NCBI RefSeq assembly: GCF_050436995.1
Contig: NC_134770.1
Span: forward strand, 7,636,501 to 7,700,500
Direction: 5' to 3'
DNA length: 64,000 nucleotides
DNA from: Anticarsia gemmatalis
Taxonomy: Eukaryota > Arthropoda > Insecta > Lepidoptera > Erebidae
The translations under genes were made by a program, and so were the position numbers. Shown here piece by piece: positions 35,778 to 48,783 of the stretch. Under the pieces are notes generated by a model, which saw nothing but the letters and a program-made list of their open reading frames with translations, searched no databases and was not told the origin of the DNA. The number at the start of each line of letters is the position of its first letter. Within the stretch, counting starts at the first letter, position 1.

Positions 35778-35805
35778 GCACGTGTGGTGATAGCGCCACA
35801 CGTGC
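35778..35805. repeat. Short perfect inverted repeat with two CACGTG E-boxes
   Basis: GCACGTGTGG and CCACACGTGC flank an 8-nt spacer. The duplicated copy of this region at 36157 has lost the left arm. Confidence 0.6.
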
Positions 35806-36278
35806 GAAACCACCCCATTTACACCCCAAAACAATCCATTAAAAAAACAAAAAAAGTAAATAATTGAGTGACAATAAAAGCACCAGCGTTAATTAAAAGC
35901 TGTTATAAGTGATCACTGGATTATAAAGACAACTCTAGGATACTATTTTTAATATGAAGATAATTTTTAACACAACTGAAAGCTGAATATTCATTAAAAT
36001 ACTGGTTAATTAGGTTTTTAAATTAGTAATATCTGAATCACATGTAATTAATAAAAAAAGTAAACTGAAGCAAATTGCAAACTCATTATCATTATCAAAC
36101 TAAATAAAAAATGTGACAACGAGGAATCAAACTTAGCCCCACTCGCGTATAGCGCCCACGTGCGAAACCACCCCATTTACACCCCAAAACAATCCATTAA
36201 AAAACAAAAAAAGTAAATAATTGAGTGACAATAAAAGCAGCAGCGTTAATTAAAAGCTGTTATAAGCGATCGCTGGAT
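35799..36278 (+). repeat. Direct duplication of about 122 bp
   Basis: Units 35799-35921 and 36157-36278 are nearly identical (CACGTGCGAAACCACCCCAT through to GATCACTGGAT/GATCGCTGGAT). Weaker similarity extends upstream of both units (ACTCATTATC at 35751 and 36081), so the original duplicated segment was longer. Confidence 0.85.
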
Positions 36279-39200
36279 GAATAGGGCTGGAATAAAGAGC
36301 ACATACTGTGCAATTAGTCGCGCGCCAAATGTCGGGATATGACAATGGATTGTGTGGGATATCTTTATGCTATAGTTTTTATGGTGGTTTATCTGAAGTG
36401 TTTTGTGTAAGATGTAATGGGATCGTGTTAAGTAATGCTTATGTTTTGTGATCGATTGAAGAAGTTTTGCAGTGACCATTTTTAGAAACACAAATATGAA
36501 AAGCCCCTTTTAATACTTTTAAACATGTCGGCATCGGCTAACTAATTTAACGGAAATCTGGCATATTTTATGTTAATTTATCTATCAAATGAGGTATCCG
36601 ATATATTCTTGAGTTGCAAAACCAGCCCCAAGGCTCTTTTGAATAAATTTCATAATATTGTATCACATATGACACTGTAGTTGCAGTCTAAAGAACTTTA
36701 TCTTCCCAGTGGTTATTGAGTCAAGAAACGTAAACTATTATTTTTTTGCTATTCAAAACTTACACATCAATAGTTATACTACAACAAAAATAAAATCTTC
36801 ACAAGAAACATAATTCTAAGTACATAATAAAATAGTTTTTACTATCCATTAACGAAACCGCAAGAAACCATTTCCGAGATAGCTCAAAATTGTCGTTGTC
36901 AATTTAATACTCAACCCGGGCATCGAAGTGGTGTACCATAAAGACGTTACAGCTTGCTTCCAATTATCTGAACCAGACGTTCGGACGGCCACATTATATA
37001 AATTACTTGTTTCGGTGCAATTCAAAAGATATAGCGACGAAGCGACATCTGGTGGCAGTTTGGGGAATTAGACGCCATTTTGGAAATTAAATTGTGTGGT
37101 TATTACTCTTATTATTTATTTTGATTAGGGTCTATTTTCTGAATTGTGATAATAATTTTATGAAGACTGAGTAACTATACAGTTAGTTTCTGTGTTTTTT
37201 GCTAGTGCTTGGGTTTTTCTTTTTTAGCTTTAGACGCTATCTATTACTGAGATAATTATTATTTAATATGGTCTTAATTTCTGTATGTTCAATGATACAT
37301 TTTTTTGATTGCTAACTCACTTTAATTGATGTAACGCCATGTGAAAATTATCGCTTACAAAACCTCCAATACAAAAAAACACAGTTTTTTAGCTACTTTA
37401 CATATATTCACAAAATACGCATCATTCACCCATAATCACGACTACCCAATTACAAAACAAGATTACAACAATAACCTACATAATATCTGGCATACAACTA
37501 TCCTCAATAAATTCTAAGCTTTGTATCATATGACAAATGTTCAATAAAATATATAAACACATATCCGGCCATTCCTTGTGACAGCTGAATGCAGTACAAT
37601 GCGTCTGTGATGCTTCAGTCTGGACGAATGCCAGCGATACATAGTTGTTATGTATAATTTGTTAATATTATAAGATATAGATCTGGTTTAAGAGGTCAGT
37701 TAAAACTTGTATATTTATATCCTACTGGTTTTGTAATCAAGATCAAATTATTTATTCATGCAGGTCAAATGCTAACACTTATAAAAGTCAATGATAAAAT
37801 TATATCCTACTAGCTTCTGCTTGTGTGTGACCGAGATTATTATTGTTGTTCTATGTGTCAATCTAGGTTATAAGCTATCGGTGTACCTAATTTTATCTTC
37901 CCAGTAGTTTTTCCGTAAAAGGTAACAAACATACATACAAACACACACATATGTATCAAATTTTCGCATTTATAATATTAGTAGGATGGTTAGTAGTCAA
38001 TCTAGTGTCAAAGTTGTTTAAGCCGTTGCCTTACATGCATGTAAAGAAACCACGCTTTTTTCCATGCAGGAGACCAAAGAACGCCACTTGCTACGAACAA
38101 TAAACTTATATTGCTTAATTCACATCCATACATGTTGTCATACAGGACCACCGGTTACGAGTTATACACATTTGACCTTATTTCAAGATATAACCGGTAT
38201 GATCTGCGTTTGTCTCTCTAGCGAAGCCATGTTCCCCTAAAATAAATTATTTCTTTTCAATCCTCCCCTAATGACTTATTTGTCATCAAAACGAAATTCT
38301 CGATCTCATTAAGAACAATTTTTAAAGTTTTATCGCAATTAACAAGCGACATTGCATTTATTACAATTTAAAGACGAATAAGTAATTTCTAAGTCTAATT
38401 AAAAGTTGATTTAGGGATGAATATTTTTGAAAAACATTTGCTAACGAGAAACATTGTTTTGCCAAAACGGTCGATGTTCGTACGAAAATATTTAAGTCTA
38501 AAAAGGGGTAATATTTTAATTATATCTCGAGGGTTTTTATTTTCTATGATGAATACATTTTTGCGGTGAAAGTACGTAATTTTAATTTTGTGAAGGATGA
38601 AATGCCGTAATTAATTTTTATTTTGCTGTTTCTGCGAAGGTAGAAGGAAAACCATGGGGTTAAAAATACAATTTCATTTTTTCTTTGGTTTGATTTATCA
38701 TGCTTTTTCATGTGTAAGAAAGATTATACAATTGTTTTAATCGGATCACTTTTTTTGAACTGTACTTAGTACCTACTTAGTTTTACTTAGTATTTTGAAT
38801 CCATATTTGACAAAATTGTGATGGTTGAAGGCATGATATCAAAATATACGTTACTTTTTAAAAACTCTACCCTTAAAGGGTTGAAACTGGGTTTAACTTT
38901 TATACGCGAGCGTAGCCGGATATTCAGCTAGTATTAAAATAAGACAATTATAAATATTATTTACGATTTCTCGCCAGCAAATTGGTTTTCAAGAAGATAT
39001 CTTAGTTAAGTCATAATATTTTAATCGTATTTTATTAAAAGGCACCATTAAATCAATGTGAGAAAATAAAATAAATTTATAGTAATGTCGTCTCTTTACA
39101 TATTAAAGTTGAACTGCAATAAGTCATATTTAAGTGCTGTCCGTTTTATTGACGGTGTGGAGGCACTCTCATTAATTACGCGACGAAAATATCGATAAGT

Positions 39201-39394
39201 CGGTTAAGTTTTTTATGACTGACTTTAATGTAGTAATAATTTTCTTTATTTTTTATGGAGTTATAGTATTTCGATCTATTTTTAGTTGGCGATAGTTAAT
39301 ACCTATTGTATTGGTAACGCATTCTCTTTCTCTCTTTCTTCCTGGCTGTACCACTAGCTGACCGTAAGTCATTTCGTAAGTCATTTAAGCCATG

Positions 39395-39460
39395 TCAAAG
39401 GCCTTTCGGGCGGCTTGAACAACTTTGACACTAGGTTGACCACTAACCATACGATAAGAA
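39395..39460 (+). mobile_element. 5S-derived SINE-like tail
   Basis: AAAGGCCTTTCGGGCGGCTT and ACTAGGTTGACCACTAACCA match the 3' end only. Confidence 0.55.
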
Positions 39461-40989
39461 GAAGAAGTCATTTCCAAACATTATTTTGTTTTTAACAGAA
39501 TTTTTAGTGGTAATTTTTCGTATCAATTTTAAACATTTAATGAATGGTATGTAGTGACTCAGCATTTAGTAATGTCAAAGTCTTTTTTTCTCCAAAAACT
39601 TGGCAATCTACAAACACCACTTAGCTTTAAACAAAATAGGACTAAGTCAAAGAGATCGATAGACGAACGCAGCCAGAGAGTATAAAACTAAAAATTAAAC
39701 AATTGTACTTGGGTTCTTGCCAAGTTTAGTTCTGATGCATATCAGGACTTGGCAATGGAAACTTGAAAATAGTCTCCTTGACTCGCCTTGATTCCGATAA
39801 AGAACATACTGCAATAGGAATATTTGAATTTGATTTTAAATGCGCCATTTTGAAATTTTATCTGATCGTGGAGTTATATGCGTGTTTATTGTTATATCTC
39901 GTACAATAGGGTATGGTATCTGCTAAATTAGTTTCAATATTAAAGTGTCTTTATTTTCTCATTTTTAATAAATGTAATTTCTTTTATTTGTGGGAAAAAG
40001 GCGTGATATTATTGATGTCATAATATCTGTGATGTCTTGTAAAAAAAGGTCAGGTGCGTAGTACTCGTAACCGGCGGTCCTGTATGACAACATGTATGTA
40101 CCCATGTGAATTAAAGCAAAGGTTGTAAGGATCGTACCAAGTGGCGTTCTCTGGTCGCTGCCTACCCCTATAGGAAGAAGGCGTGATTTTATGTATGTAT
40201 AACTTTAAATGTGCAGTTTTGAATTTTATCTGATTGTGGATTTATGGGTATGTTTATCGTTAATATATACAGCTATTGTGATATGATTTTGGGTAATATA
40301 GAAGCTGATAAAACGTGTAGCCGGGCTCGAAATACATATTCGAAATTTTTCGGTGGCTTCCGTAACGCAATGGCTGAAGTGGTTACTACGCTACCACAGC
40401 TTTTGATCGTGAGTTCGATCCCAGACAGGGAACAAATATTTTTGCTATCCATAGATAGTTGTTTGCACAGTAATGCTTAGTATTTATTTATATTGTTGGA
40501 CTGGTACATAGACACATAAAATCACGCATTCTTCCTTTAGGAGCAGGTATAGACCAGAGAACGCCACTTGATTACACATTTAGTTCATTTCATACATTTT
40601 TGGACTAATGATGACAGCAAACCGACCTTAACTAACCTTTTAATCTGTCCCCTTGAGCACAAATTGAAACTTTCAAAAGAATTCTAGCCCAACTGTATAA
40701 GTGGCACATTGAGAAAGCATTCCGTTTCGACTACTGTCCGAGACAGTGCTTTGTATGCAACATTTCAAGTAGGACAAAAGGGTATATTCCTTTGCAAACA
40801 TACATACAAATTGTAGTTGTGCTTTAGTATGCATCGATTTTGAAACCTTTAGGCTGTGTTTCTACGAGAAATGTATGAGTTAGCCACTCGGTATCTGAAG
40901 AGAGCTCTGACTAATAGAATTGCGTTGTTTAACATCTAATTGCTACAATTTTTTCTTGCTTACCGCCTAATTTTATGATTCAGTAGCTC

Positions 40990-41152
40990 GAATAGACACT
41001 ATCGACCAGCGACAACTGGCTAGCTATCGAGAAATTTTGTATGAAAACGTGATCAGCGCCGCTAGCGGGCATCGCAGGAACTATTTCGGCAGTACATTTT
41101 AAATGTCAAACTTTCGATACTCGACAGTGCCTACCGACTGTAGAGATTCGCT
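40990..41152 (-). mobile_element. MITE copy of the 63234 family
   Basis: It has ACACTATCGACCAGCGACAA at the left, GATCAGCGCCGCTAGCGGGC in the middle and TTAAATGTCAAACTTTCGAT towards the right. Ends are diverged. Confidence 0.6.
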
Positions 41153-42319
41153 ACAGATAAGCCAATCTATCTTACCTACTAAGGTTATCCATCTTACATG
41201 GATTACCTCACCATTCAGTGCAGATTCCACTGGCTGATTGCTACTATAGGTACTTTTTGAATGTTAATTTATATTACGATGTCAATATACAAAGCGAAAG
41301 TCCAAGAGTTAGGAACTAGTAAGTGACTAGGTGTTATACATATATACATCTGAAAAATAAATCTTCACTATTACAAGCAGTAACGTTAATTTGACTACAC
41401 ATAATACTTTGCATTAACTTCTAAATAACAAAAAAATACTAGGTAGGTAATATTCATTGAATTTGGTAGAAAAAGAAATAGAAACGTATTTAAAACGAGC
41501 AAAGTAAATACGACCATATTTCCTTTTCAAATTAAAATGTGCATTCAAACTTGACCATATAAAGTCCCTCCAAAATAAGTTTTCAAAAGGGCTTTGAGAT
41601 AAAATCTGTATTGATAGGAACCCTTTTAAAACGAGATCGTTTCGATATATCGGCCCTTAAACTTGAATAAGTTCTTAATTGAGTTGTAAAGGTACTTAGC
41701 AGTTGAATAAGTATGTAAATATGATGTGAAAAGAGTAGAAACTGGTGTGTGTTTAAACGTTTTTAAGGAAATTATAAGTCCGTATGCTATAACTTCACGA
41801 ATTCGATATAAACTGTAATAATTACGAATAAAAAATTAATCAGAATGTTTATTGCCCTGTTACACAAAACTGCTTAACAGATTTTGGTAAAACTAAAGTC
41901 ATTTTCGTAATTATAAAATTTATATAAAACGGAAGAAATCCGTATCTTATAGCAACGAATAAACTTTGGCTTTTAAAAACAAGTTTTCGTAAGCACCATA
42001 CATTTGTAGTGATAATTAGAAATTGATTCTATCTTTGATCTCCCTAAAAAAATCTTAGTTGTTATACCAAAACATTAAAGAAAACCCAAAGTAAATCTAA
42101 TTTATTAACCCAAGTAAAATTACAGAGAAATCCTGGCATTATATATGTATTTTAAAAGCGTGGGTAAACGTTTCTAAGAATGTAATTTAACTTAAATAAT
42201 TGACATGAGGTTTCAAGAATAACTCCGAGTGGGTGTTTAATATGATTGAAAGATTATATAAACTTCGCGTGAAGACTTTACTTTGGAATTATAATTATAT
42301 TATACATACATATGTAATA

Positions 42320-42533
42320 TTAGATCGGGGAAAAAGTCTTATCGCATTATAGTATGTATGAACTTGTAATAAAATCTTTTCTCTACACAAAAAAACTCGA
42401 TATTTGGGTACCTCACGAGCTCACTGAGAGAAATCTAATGAACCGTGTACTCATTTGTGATACTTGAAGCCAAAGAGATTTAATTACAAGTTTATACATA
42501 CAATAATGCGAAAATACTTTTTCCCGGACCTAA
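42320..42533. mobile_element. Mariner-derived MITE, 214 bp, complete
   Basis: Terminal inverted repeats start TTAGATCGGGGAAAAAGTCT and, from the other side, TTAGGTCCGGGAAAAAGTAT; similarity continues for about 60 bp. TA dinucleotides flank both ends. There is no transposase; the ends resemble mariner-family termini. Confidence 0.82.
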
Positions 42534-43539
42534 TATTATGCCGGTTATATCCAAAAGTGTGATTTTCTTTATGGCGATATTTGGCTACAGCGGCTAGTTT
42601 GTTGAAACCAGCCAACTGTGCAGGACTTTGTTTATGTGTCCAAGTGTCATGTCCACGATACCAAATTAATTAATAGAACTATATTAATAGAAAAGTATAC
42701 TTATGGAAATAAGAAAAAGCATCCTAAGGTAGACTGGTAGATAATGCGTTTGGCATTTTTATACACATGTATATGAAGTTTAAAATATACAAATAAAAAG
42801 ACTAATAGCTCTTTTTCCGACCCGGGAATAGAACACGAGAGTCGGATACACCACCAGCTGCTAAACGAGATAGTTCACAATATAACTGTATGTCTGGCAA
42901 ATAAAATTTGTTCATATTAGCAGCATACTTTGGTCTTTTCCATTTTCTAAAGAGAATAGCAACATTTAACAAGAAGACAGCAAAATTTCAACCCAAAGAA
43001 ATTAAACTGCATTTCAGTTTAAATTTCAATATCGACTCAATTCTTTCGGTATCTGAAAACAGAGCCTTTGCAAAAACACTCGCAAGTCCAAAAAAAGCTT
43101 TTTGACAAAAAGCGTCCCCGATGTTTTCGCTTTTGGCTTTTTTTCGCTTTTTCTTTTATTCCGAATCTGCCTTGTACCTTTGAGTCGTGTCAATATATTG
43201 CGTTGTTTATTAAAAGCCTGAGGCGATGATCCTGATGTACGGATTTAGTACTTATTGTAAAGACATAAAGGTGATATTGGTTTGGATAATGTTTGTTTTA
43301 TGTGTCCTTTGTGATGTGTATGTGGATGAATCAATGGTAGGTTTCGTTTCGGCCAGGATGTGGCTGGACTGTGGCTTCGTAGGGATATTTTTAAAACGTT
43401 ACAATTGACTTCTTTGAAAAGTACTTTTAATGTAGATACAGTTTACTAACAAGTAACATAATATACTAAATGGCTGGTGTATTTAATACCCCTCTGTCTA
43501 CCCTCTTGGGTATGTTAAATTTAGGCGTCATGTAATAAA

Positions 43540-43793
43540 CTAGCTGACCCGCGCAACTTCGCTTGCGTCACAAAAGAGAGAATGAGTCATAATTTTCCCC
43601 GCTTTTGTAACATTTTTTGCTGGTACTCTGTTCCTATTGGTCGTAGCGTGATGATATATAGCCTAAAGCTTTCCTCGATAAATGGGCTATCTAACAGTGA
43701 AAGAATTTTTCAAATCAGCCCAGTAGTTCCTGAGATTAGCGCGTTCAAACAAACAAACAAACAAACTCTTCAGCTTTATAATATTAGTATAGA
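43540..43793 (-). mobile_element. Helitron-like element, complete
   Basis: Both ends and the hairpin are intact. It is among the copies closest to the window consensus, so probably recent. It sits directly after the repeat fragment around 43470-43539. Confidence 0.8.
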
Positions 43794-46700
43794 TTAAATA
43801 CAAAATATGGCAATAACTTTCATACGGTTTTTTGCCGAAATCAGTGTCCTGTTGTATCTAACTACCTGATTCGAACCAGGGAAATTATTGATTGGTACCT
43901 CAAAAGGCTTCTCTAGTACCCTGTATCAGTCTTTTTTCCTGCCGAATTTAGTCCAAATTGGTTAAGTCGTTTAATCTTAAAGAAAGAATGACAAGCAAAC
44001 AAACCCTATACCACGCTATTAATGCCTATTCATCGCTATCAACGTTTTAGATTTTATTAATTAAACTACGACTATACTAGTTCCGTTTCCAACCACCAGA
44101 GGTCACTTAAGCTAAGTACCTCGTGATCAGATTTACAGCAATATTATACCTATTTTTACAATATACTTCAAACAAATAAAAACCTTTTCTCCATTATATT
44201 AAAGCTCTATTTACCCTGCAGAAGTTATTTGCGTTGCTCTATTGTATACGTTTTCTTGTTTATTGGGATACGGTAGGACCTTATTGTGAAATAATTACTG
44301 ACCCGTATTTATTTAGACTTGTGGTATATTGAGGGAGAATTTCATTTAGAATAACTTGTATTATACGTATATTTTCATAGTACAAAAGGTTTTGCTGACT
44401 GATTTATCAGTGGTAAACCGAAATGGCTAGATTTAATGATATTTGAAGAAAGATAGGCTAGGTTTATTCTTTACCCCAAAAATGTTGTCTACAATACTAT
44501 TGCTTGCCTCATACAGTGGTCTGGGTGGTAGTGTTTACGACTACAGATCACGAGGTCTCGATTTCCAATCCCGGGTCGGGCAAAATGCTATTAAGTTTTT
44601 CCAATTGTCAATAGCAGGCCAAGATAACGATATGGCAATAGGCTCGTTATTTTACATGGGACTAACATTGTTAATGGCGAAACGTATTGTATACATTTTG
44701 CTAGCTCTTCTCATAAGGCTGCACCCCTTTTCCGAGCTAGTAGTAGATTCAGTAATTGTAATGACCTAAGTGTCAATATTTGACCTAAATGAGTAAATCA
44801 TTCCTTCGTTTACAAAGCATGCTGTTTCACAAGTTATTTTAACCCGAAATTCGAACCCGGTACTATTCTACAATTACACCAATATATTGGTTAAATTACA
44901 ACCCCTAATACAATTGTCGGTTCTCGATAACTATGCACATGTAACCTAATTTCTTGCTACTATATACATGTATATATGTATGTTTGTATGGAGATTTACT
45001 AGCGGTCACCGTCTAGCCGGGGACCAGGATTTACTTGCGGAGATTAATTACAGTATTATAGTAAAACAAGACATTGTATAGACATGGTGACATTAACCTT
45101 TAGATTTTGGCATTTGAAGGTGCAGTTTATTTGAAATGGGAATATTTTTTACAACAAAAAATGGGTTTGTTTGCTTATAAATAGGCAATAGTAATTTATT
45201 TACAACATTAAATACCTAGATATATTGTTTTACAGAATCATCGAATTCAAAGCAGTTATAGAAAAACTTTTCCACAATCCAATCTTTTAATTTTTTGACC
45301 AAATTCTGTATATTAAATCCATAAAATTTTAATCCAATAAAGCTAGTTCTTAACCTTGCTACTTGCTACCCCTTTATCGTTATTCACACCTTTCTCAACA
45401 TCGAACTTTTCAAGCCATACCCAAGCCTGCATAGACTAAACCCCACGTTCAACCCTAAAGGCCTAAGACTAGCCAAAAAGATATCTATCTTTTTCTTTTC
45501 CAACCCTCGCTACCGAAAAGAACTACACGCCGGGTTTTAATTAGGGAGCCTTATCTACTTTCGCCAGGCGTCGGGGAAGGAAGTTGAAAAAGTCAATAAT
45601 TACCTTTTCTCATGGTCAGAAGTGGCTTTTAGTGGATTGGTGCGGTCCCAGTAAGAGCGACGAGCGGGGAGTATGAGCGTTTTTAGGTAATTGATTGGCA
45701 CGTGTAAGGTTGGGAAGGAAATAGGGGTGAAAGTGGCGATTTTGGGTGATTCTGTGTACCGTTTGTCATTTGCATCATTGGTTTGATTATTCCTAAAGCC
45801 TTGTAATAATATACTTACAAAAAAAATGTTATTTCTTTATTTTACACAGAGATAAACGAAATTATAATTGATTTGGTTTCCTAAATGTTTCAGCTTGATC
45901 GCATTTACTATGGTCGCAAACAAACTTGCAGATTTTTAGATTGCAGATGATTAATATTAACATGAATTCCTCATCACTATATTATCAATCCTCTCATTAG
46001 TACTTGAAAATTCAATTAATACATCCTTATATTTCTCTAAAACAGCAAATGTTACAAGTTCTGCATTTTTTCTACATCCCCGCTTTCGACTACAACTCAG
46101 ACCACACCCGAACCGTACAAGCGGCACTTCTAATTGCATTATTAACCTGGCACATTTCGATCGACGGAACCCTTTTGTGTTTTTTCGTTTTAGGGGTCCA
46201 CGGGAATTGTTCCTTCGCAATTGGATTACGGAATTATTTAAATCTATTCTCCAAAACTTGCTTGTTTTGTTCTTATTAGATTCTGTTGTACAAGACTTTC
46301 GCTTAACGTAATGTTTTGCAAGATTCTTCTAGGTTTTCTTGTGTTCTCTTGAGGATTCTGTTTGAAACTTTTTTGGGTTCGGATTAAACTATGTTACACA
46401 TATGGATTGAGTTTGATGTAAATTGAAGGTTGGAATATATGACCTTTAAATGATACATGTTTGTAGTGTCTGCACTTTTACGGGTATTAAATTTGTTATT
46501 TTTTTTAACCTGATTGCGTTTAGGACTTCATTACATGGATCCGTCTTTACCTGACTGCATAACGAAAGAAGGGTTATGTGTTTTGAAAAAAAGCAAAAAG
46601 ACAAATTTGTGCTCTTGGACAAGATTACCTTTAATTTGTTCTTGTATTATATCTGTTTAGCGAACTATATCAGAACACCAGCACAACAAATATTATACTT

Positions 46701-47325
46701 TCACCAAGTACCTAACTAACAAAAAAATTCGAAATTCTTTACGGCAAAATAAACAAAAACAAAACAGCCCCTCACAAGTCAATTCCGCAACCCTTTAAAA
46801 ACTTTATAATAAAAACATCAGCTGTTCCCTAATGACCCAAAGACTCCCTAATTTCAGAATTGGCCATCCATCACTTATTCTGGGCATTTCCCGAACTTTC
46901 CGGAAAGAAAGAAAGTAAAGGGACTAACGTAGTAGTTGTTACTTTGTTTAGAAAATGTTTGTACTGTCTGTGAATGGGTAATGAGCCGTAGTATTTTTGG
47001 GAATATTCCGGAATAGAATAACAAACCGTGTCGTATGAACTTAGATAAGAAATGTCTTTTGATGGGTAATCGTGCAAACTTATAAAGGTAGTAGTAATCT
47101 AGTTTTTGAACATGCGATTTAGAAAAGAGCTTGATATTTAATTATGTAGCCTTTTGGTTACGTTACCTATTGACAGCGATGTCGACGGATCAAAATTCAA
47201 AAAATATCTTTTACTTAATCAGGTTGAATCATGATATTATTTTTCTAACATTTTCTATGACTAGCTATAGGATAAGTTATCTAGCATTTATCCAAAAGCC
47301 GTCAAGCTGGTCTAATTTTTTTTTT

Positions 47326-47525
47326 GCAACTCCCGCAATAAGAATTCCTCTTCTGTCCCGGGGACTTTTACAAACATACAAACAACGGACGCAAAGTACA
47401 CCTGGACCCGGAACAATGATTTGTGGATCATACAAATAATTGTCCCGTGTGGGAATCGAACCCACGACCTCCCGTCGCAATGGTAGCGGCATTGTGACCT
47501 AAACCACTGCGCCACGAAGTCAGTC
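47326..47525 (-). mobile_element. tRNA-derived SINE (second family)
   Basis: AACTCCCGCAATAAGAATTC to AAACCACTGCGCCACGAAG; both pol III boxes are intact on the minus strand. Confidence 0.82.
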
Positions 47526-47585
47526 TTCGTCGCGCAGTGGTTTAGGTTTTGTGTTTTATTCTATTTTGATACAAAACTCCACCGT

Positions 47586-47705
47586 GATTCTCTACCACTA
47601 TCGAATATTGACAATCGGCTAACTATCGGCTAGCGGCTTATTTTACAGTACATTTTAAATGTCAAACTCTCGATACTCGTTAGTACCAACTGTAGAGAAT
47701 TGCAC
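47586..47705 (-). mobile_element. MITE copy of the 63234 family, internally deleted
   Basis: GATTCTCTACCACTATCGAA starts it and TTTTAAATGTCAAACTCTCG lies near the end; about 45 bp of the centre are missing. Confidence 0.6.
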
Positions 47706-47768
47706 TGCTGTATATGACGTATCATCTCACCTTTGACATTTTTCAACACAAAATAACACAAACTTCCA

Positions 47769-47840
47769 AAGAATGTAGTCGAAGCTGAAACTGTCAATCA
47801 ATTCAAAAATAGACTGGACAAATATTTGTTTAATGAATGA
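47769..47840 (+). pseudogene. C-terminal remnant of a LINE reverse transcriptase ORF
   Basis: The frame KNVVEAETVNQFKNRLDKYL, then FNE and a stop, is the familiar end of insect CR1/Jockey-type reverse transcriptase ORFs (the NxFKNRLD motif). Upstream sequence is cut off by the MITE at 47586-47705. The LINE 3' UTR continues to about 47885, is split by the SINE at 47903, and resumes at 48109 with an (ATAA)n tail ending near 48160. Confidence 0.75.
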
Positions 47841-47902
47841 TTACATCATAGTGAACTACCAGGATACAGGCATTAACCTTCTTTAAAAAAAGACAACTTC
47901 TT

Positions 47903-48108
47903 TAAAAAGACAACTCCCGCACTAAGAATTGCTCTTGTGTCGCGGGGACTTTTACAAACATACAAACAACGGACACAAAGCACAACCAGACCCGAAGCAA
48001 TTATTTGTGGATCGCACAAATAATTGCTCCGTGTGGGAATCGAACCCACGACCTCCCGTTGCAGTGGTATCGGCGTGGCGACCTAAACCACTGCGCCACG
48101 GAGGCAGT
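47903..48108 (-). mobile_element. tRNA-derived SINE (second family), inserted in a LINE tail
   Basis: Complete copy from AACTCCCGCACTAAGAATTG to CCACTGCGCCACGGAGGCAG. LINE 3' sequence continues on both sides. Confidence 0.85.
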
Positions 48109-48284
48109 CAAGAACCAGTTGTATACAACTGCATGCCTGCTAATAAATAAATAAATAAAATAGCATTACACTACACGTGTAAAGAAACTCGTCTCATATT
48201 AAACTCTATATTGCCTCAACACTATATTTCCTACTATTATCTAATACATATTTTATTGTTCGTATTTCCCTATTCCCTCCCGCC

Positions 48285-48298
48285 GTTGCCATGGTAAC
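48285..48298. promoter_or_regulatory. Near-perfect X-box (RFX-type site)
   Basis: GTTGCCATGGTAAC differs from the perfect palindrome at 22241 by one base and still fits the X-box consensus. It lies 3.9 kb upstream of the Ig exon in a GC-richer patch (48270-48325). Confidence 0.45.
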
Positions 48299-48496
48299 GG
48301 AAGCCATAACGGGCCACAAAAGGCATTCATAGTGTATTGATGGAATGTATTGTGTAGCGAATAGGTACTTGTTCTTAATACCTACTGTATTTGAGAAAAC
48401 AGCTGATCAACCGTAGTATTTGCTTGTAATTTGGGGAAAGTAAATAAAATAATTAAGAAGTTACGTTTGATTAGCAAAATAGTATTCAAAAATAAA

Positions 48497-48783
48497 AATA
48501 AATTTAACCCATTAATGTCCCACTGCTAGGCAAGGGTCTCTTCCCGTAATAAGAAAAGGTTTGGCCTTGAGTCCACCATGCTGGCCAAGTGCTGGTTAGG
48601 AACTTTGCATACTTTTAAGAACTGTTTTAAGAACTCTCAGGCATGGAAGCTTGCATCACGATGTTTTCCTTCACAATACACACATAACTTTGAAAAGTAA
48701 TTGATGTGTTCGAACCTCGGAACCTCGGGTTCGAACAGCCATTTGCGTCGGAGGCCCAAACTCAACCACTCGACTATCTCGCA
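48497..48783 (-). mobile_element. tRNA-derived SINE, near complete
   Basis: Tail AATTTAACCCATTAATGTCC, body, B box complement GGGTTCGAAC and A box complement CCACTCGACTA are all present on the minus strand. Confidence 0.75.

Larger units (their letters stand above)
34424..47320. other. Noncoding stretch, presumed intron or spacer
   Basis: Holds the duplication at 35799, MITEs at 40990 and 42320, the Helitron at 43540, repeat copies listed elsewhere, and SINE-head remnants at 40360-40445 and 44520-44585. A GC-richer patch at 45510-45730 has no long open frame. Nothing further is recognised in 36300-37980, 41160-42310 and 45740-47320. Confidence 0.45.

Noticed and set aside
44443..44769. 108-codon plus-strand frame
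   Set aside because: Its middle part is a tRNA-like SINE head and its end another dispersed repeat; no family motif is visible.
45957..46279. Opposed frames of 87 and 91 codons
   Set aside because: They overlap on opposite strands, have no recognisable motif and no nearby exon signals.
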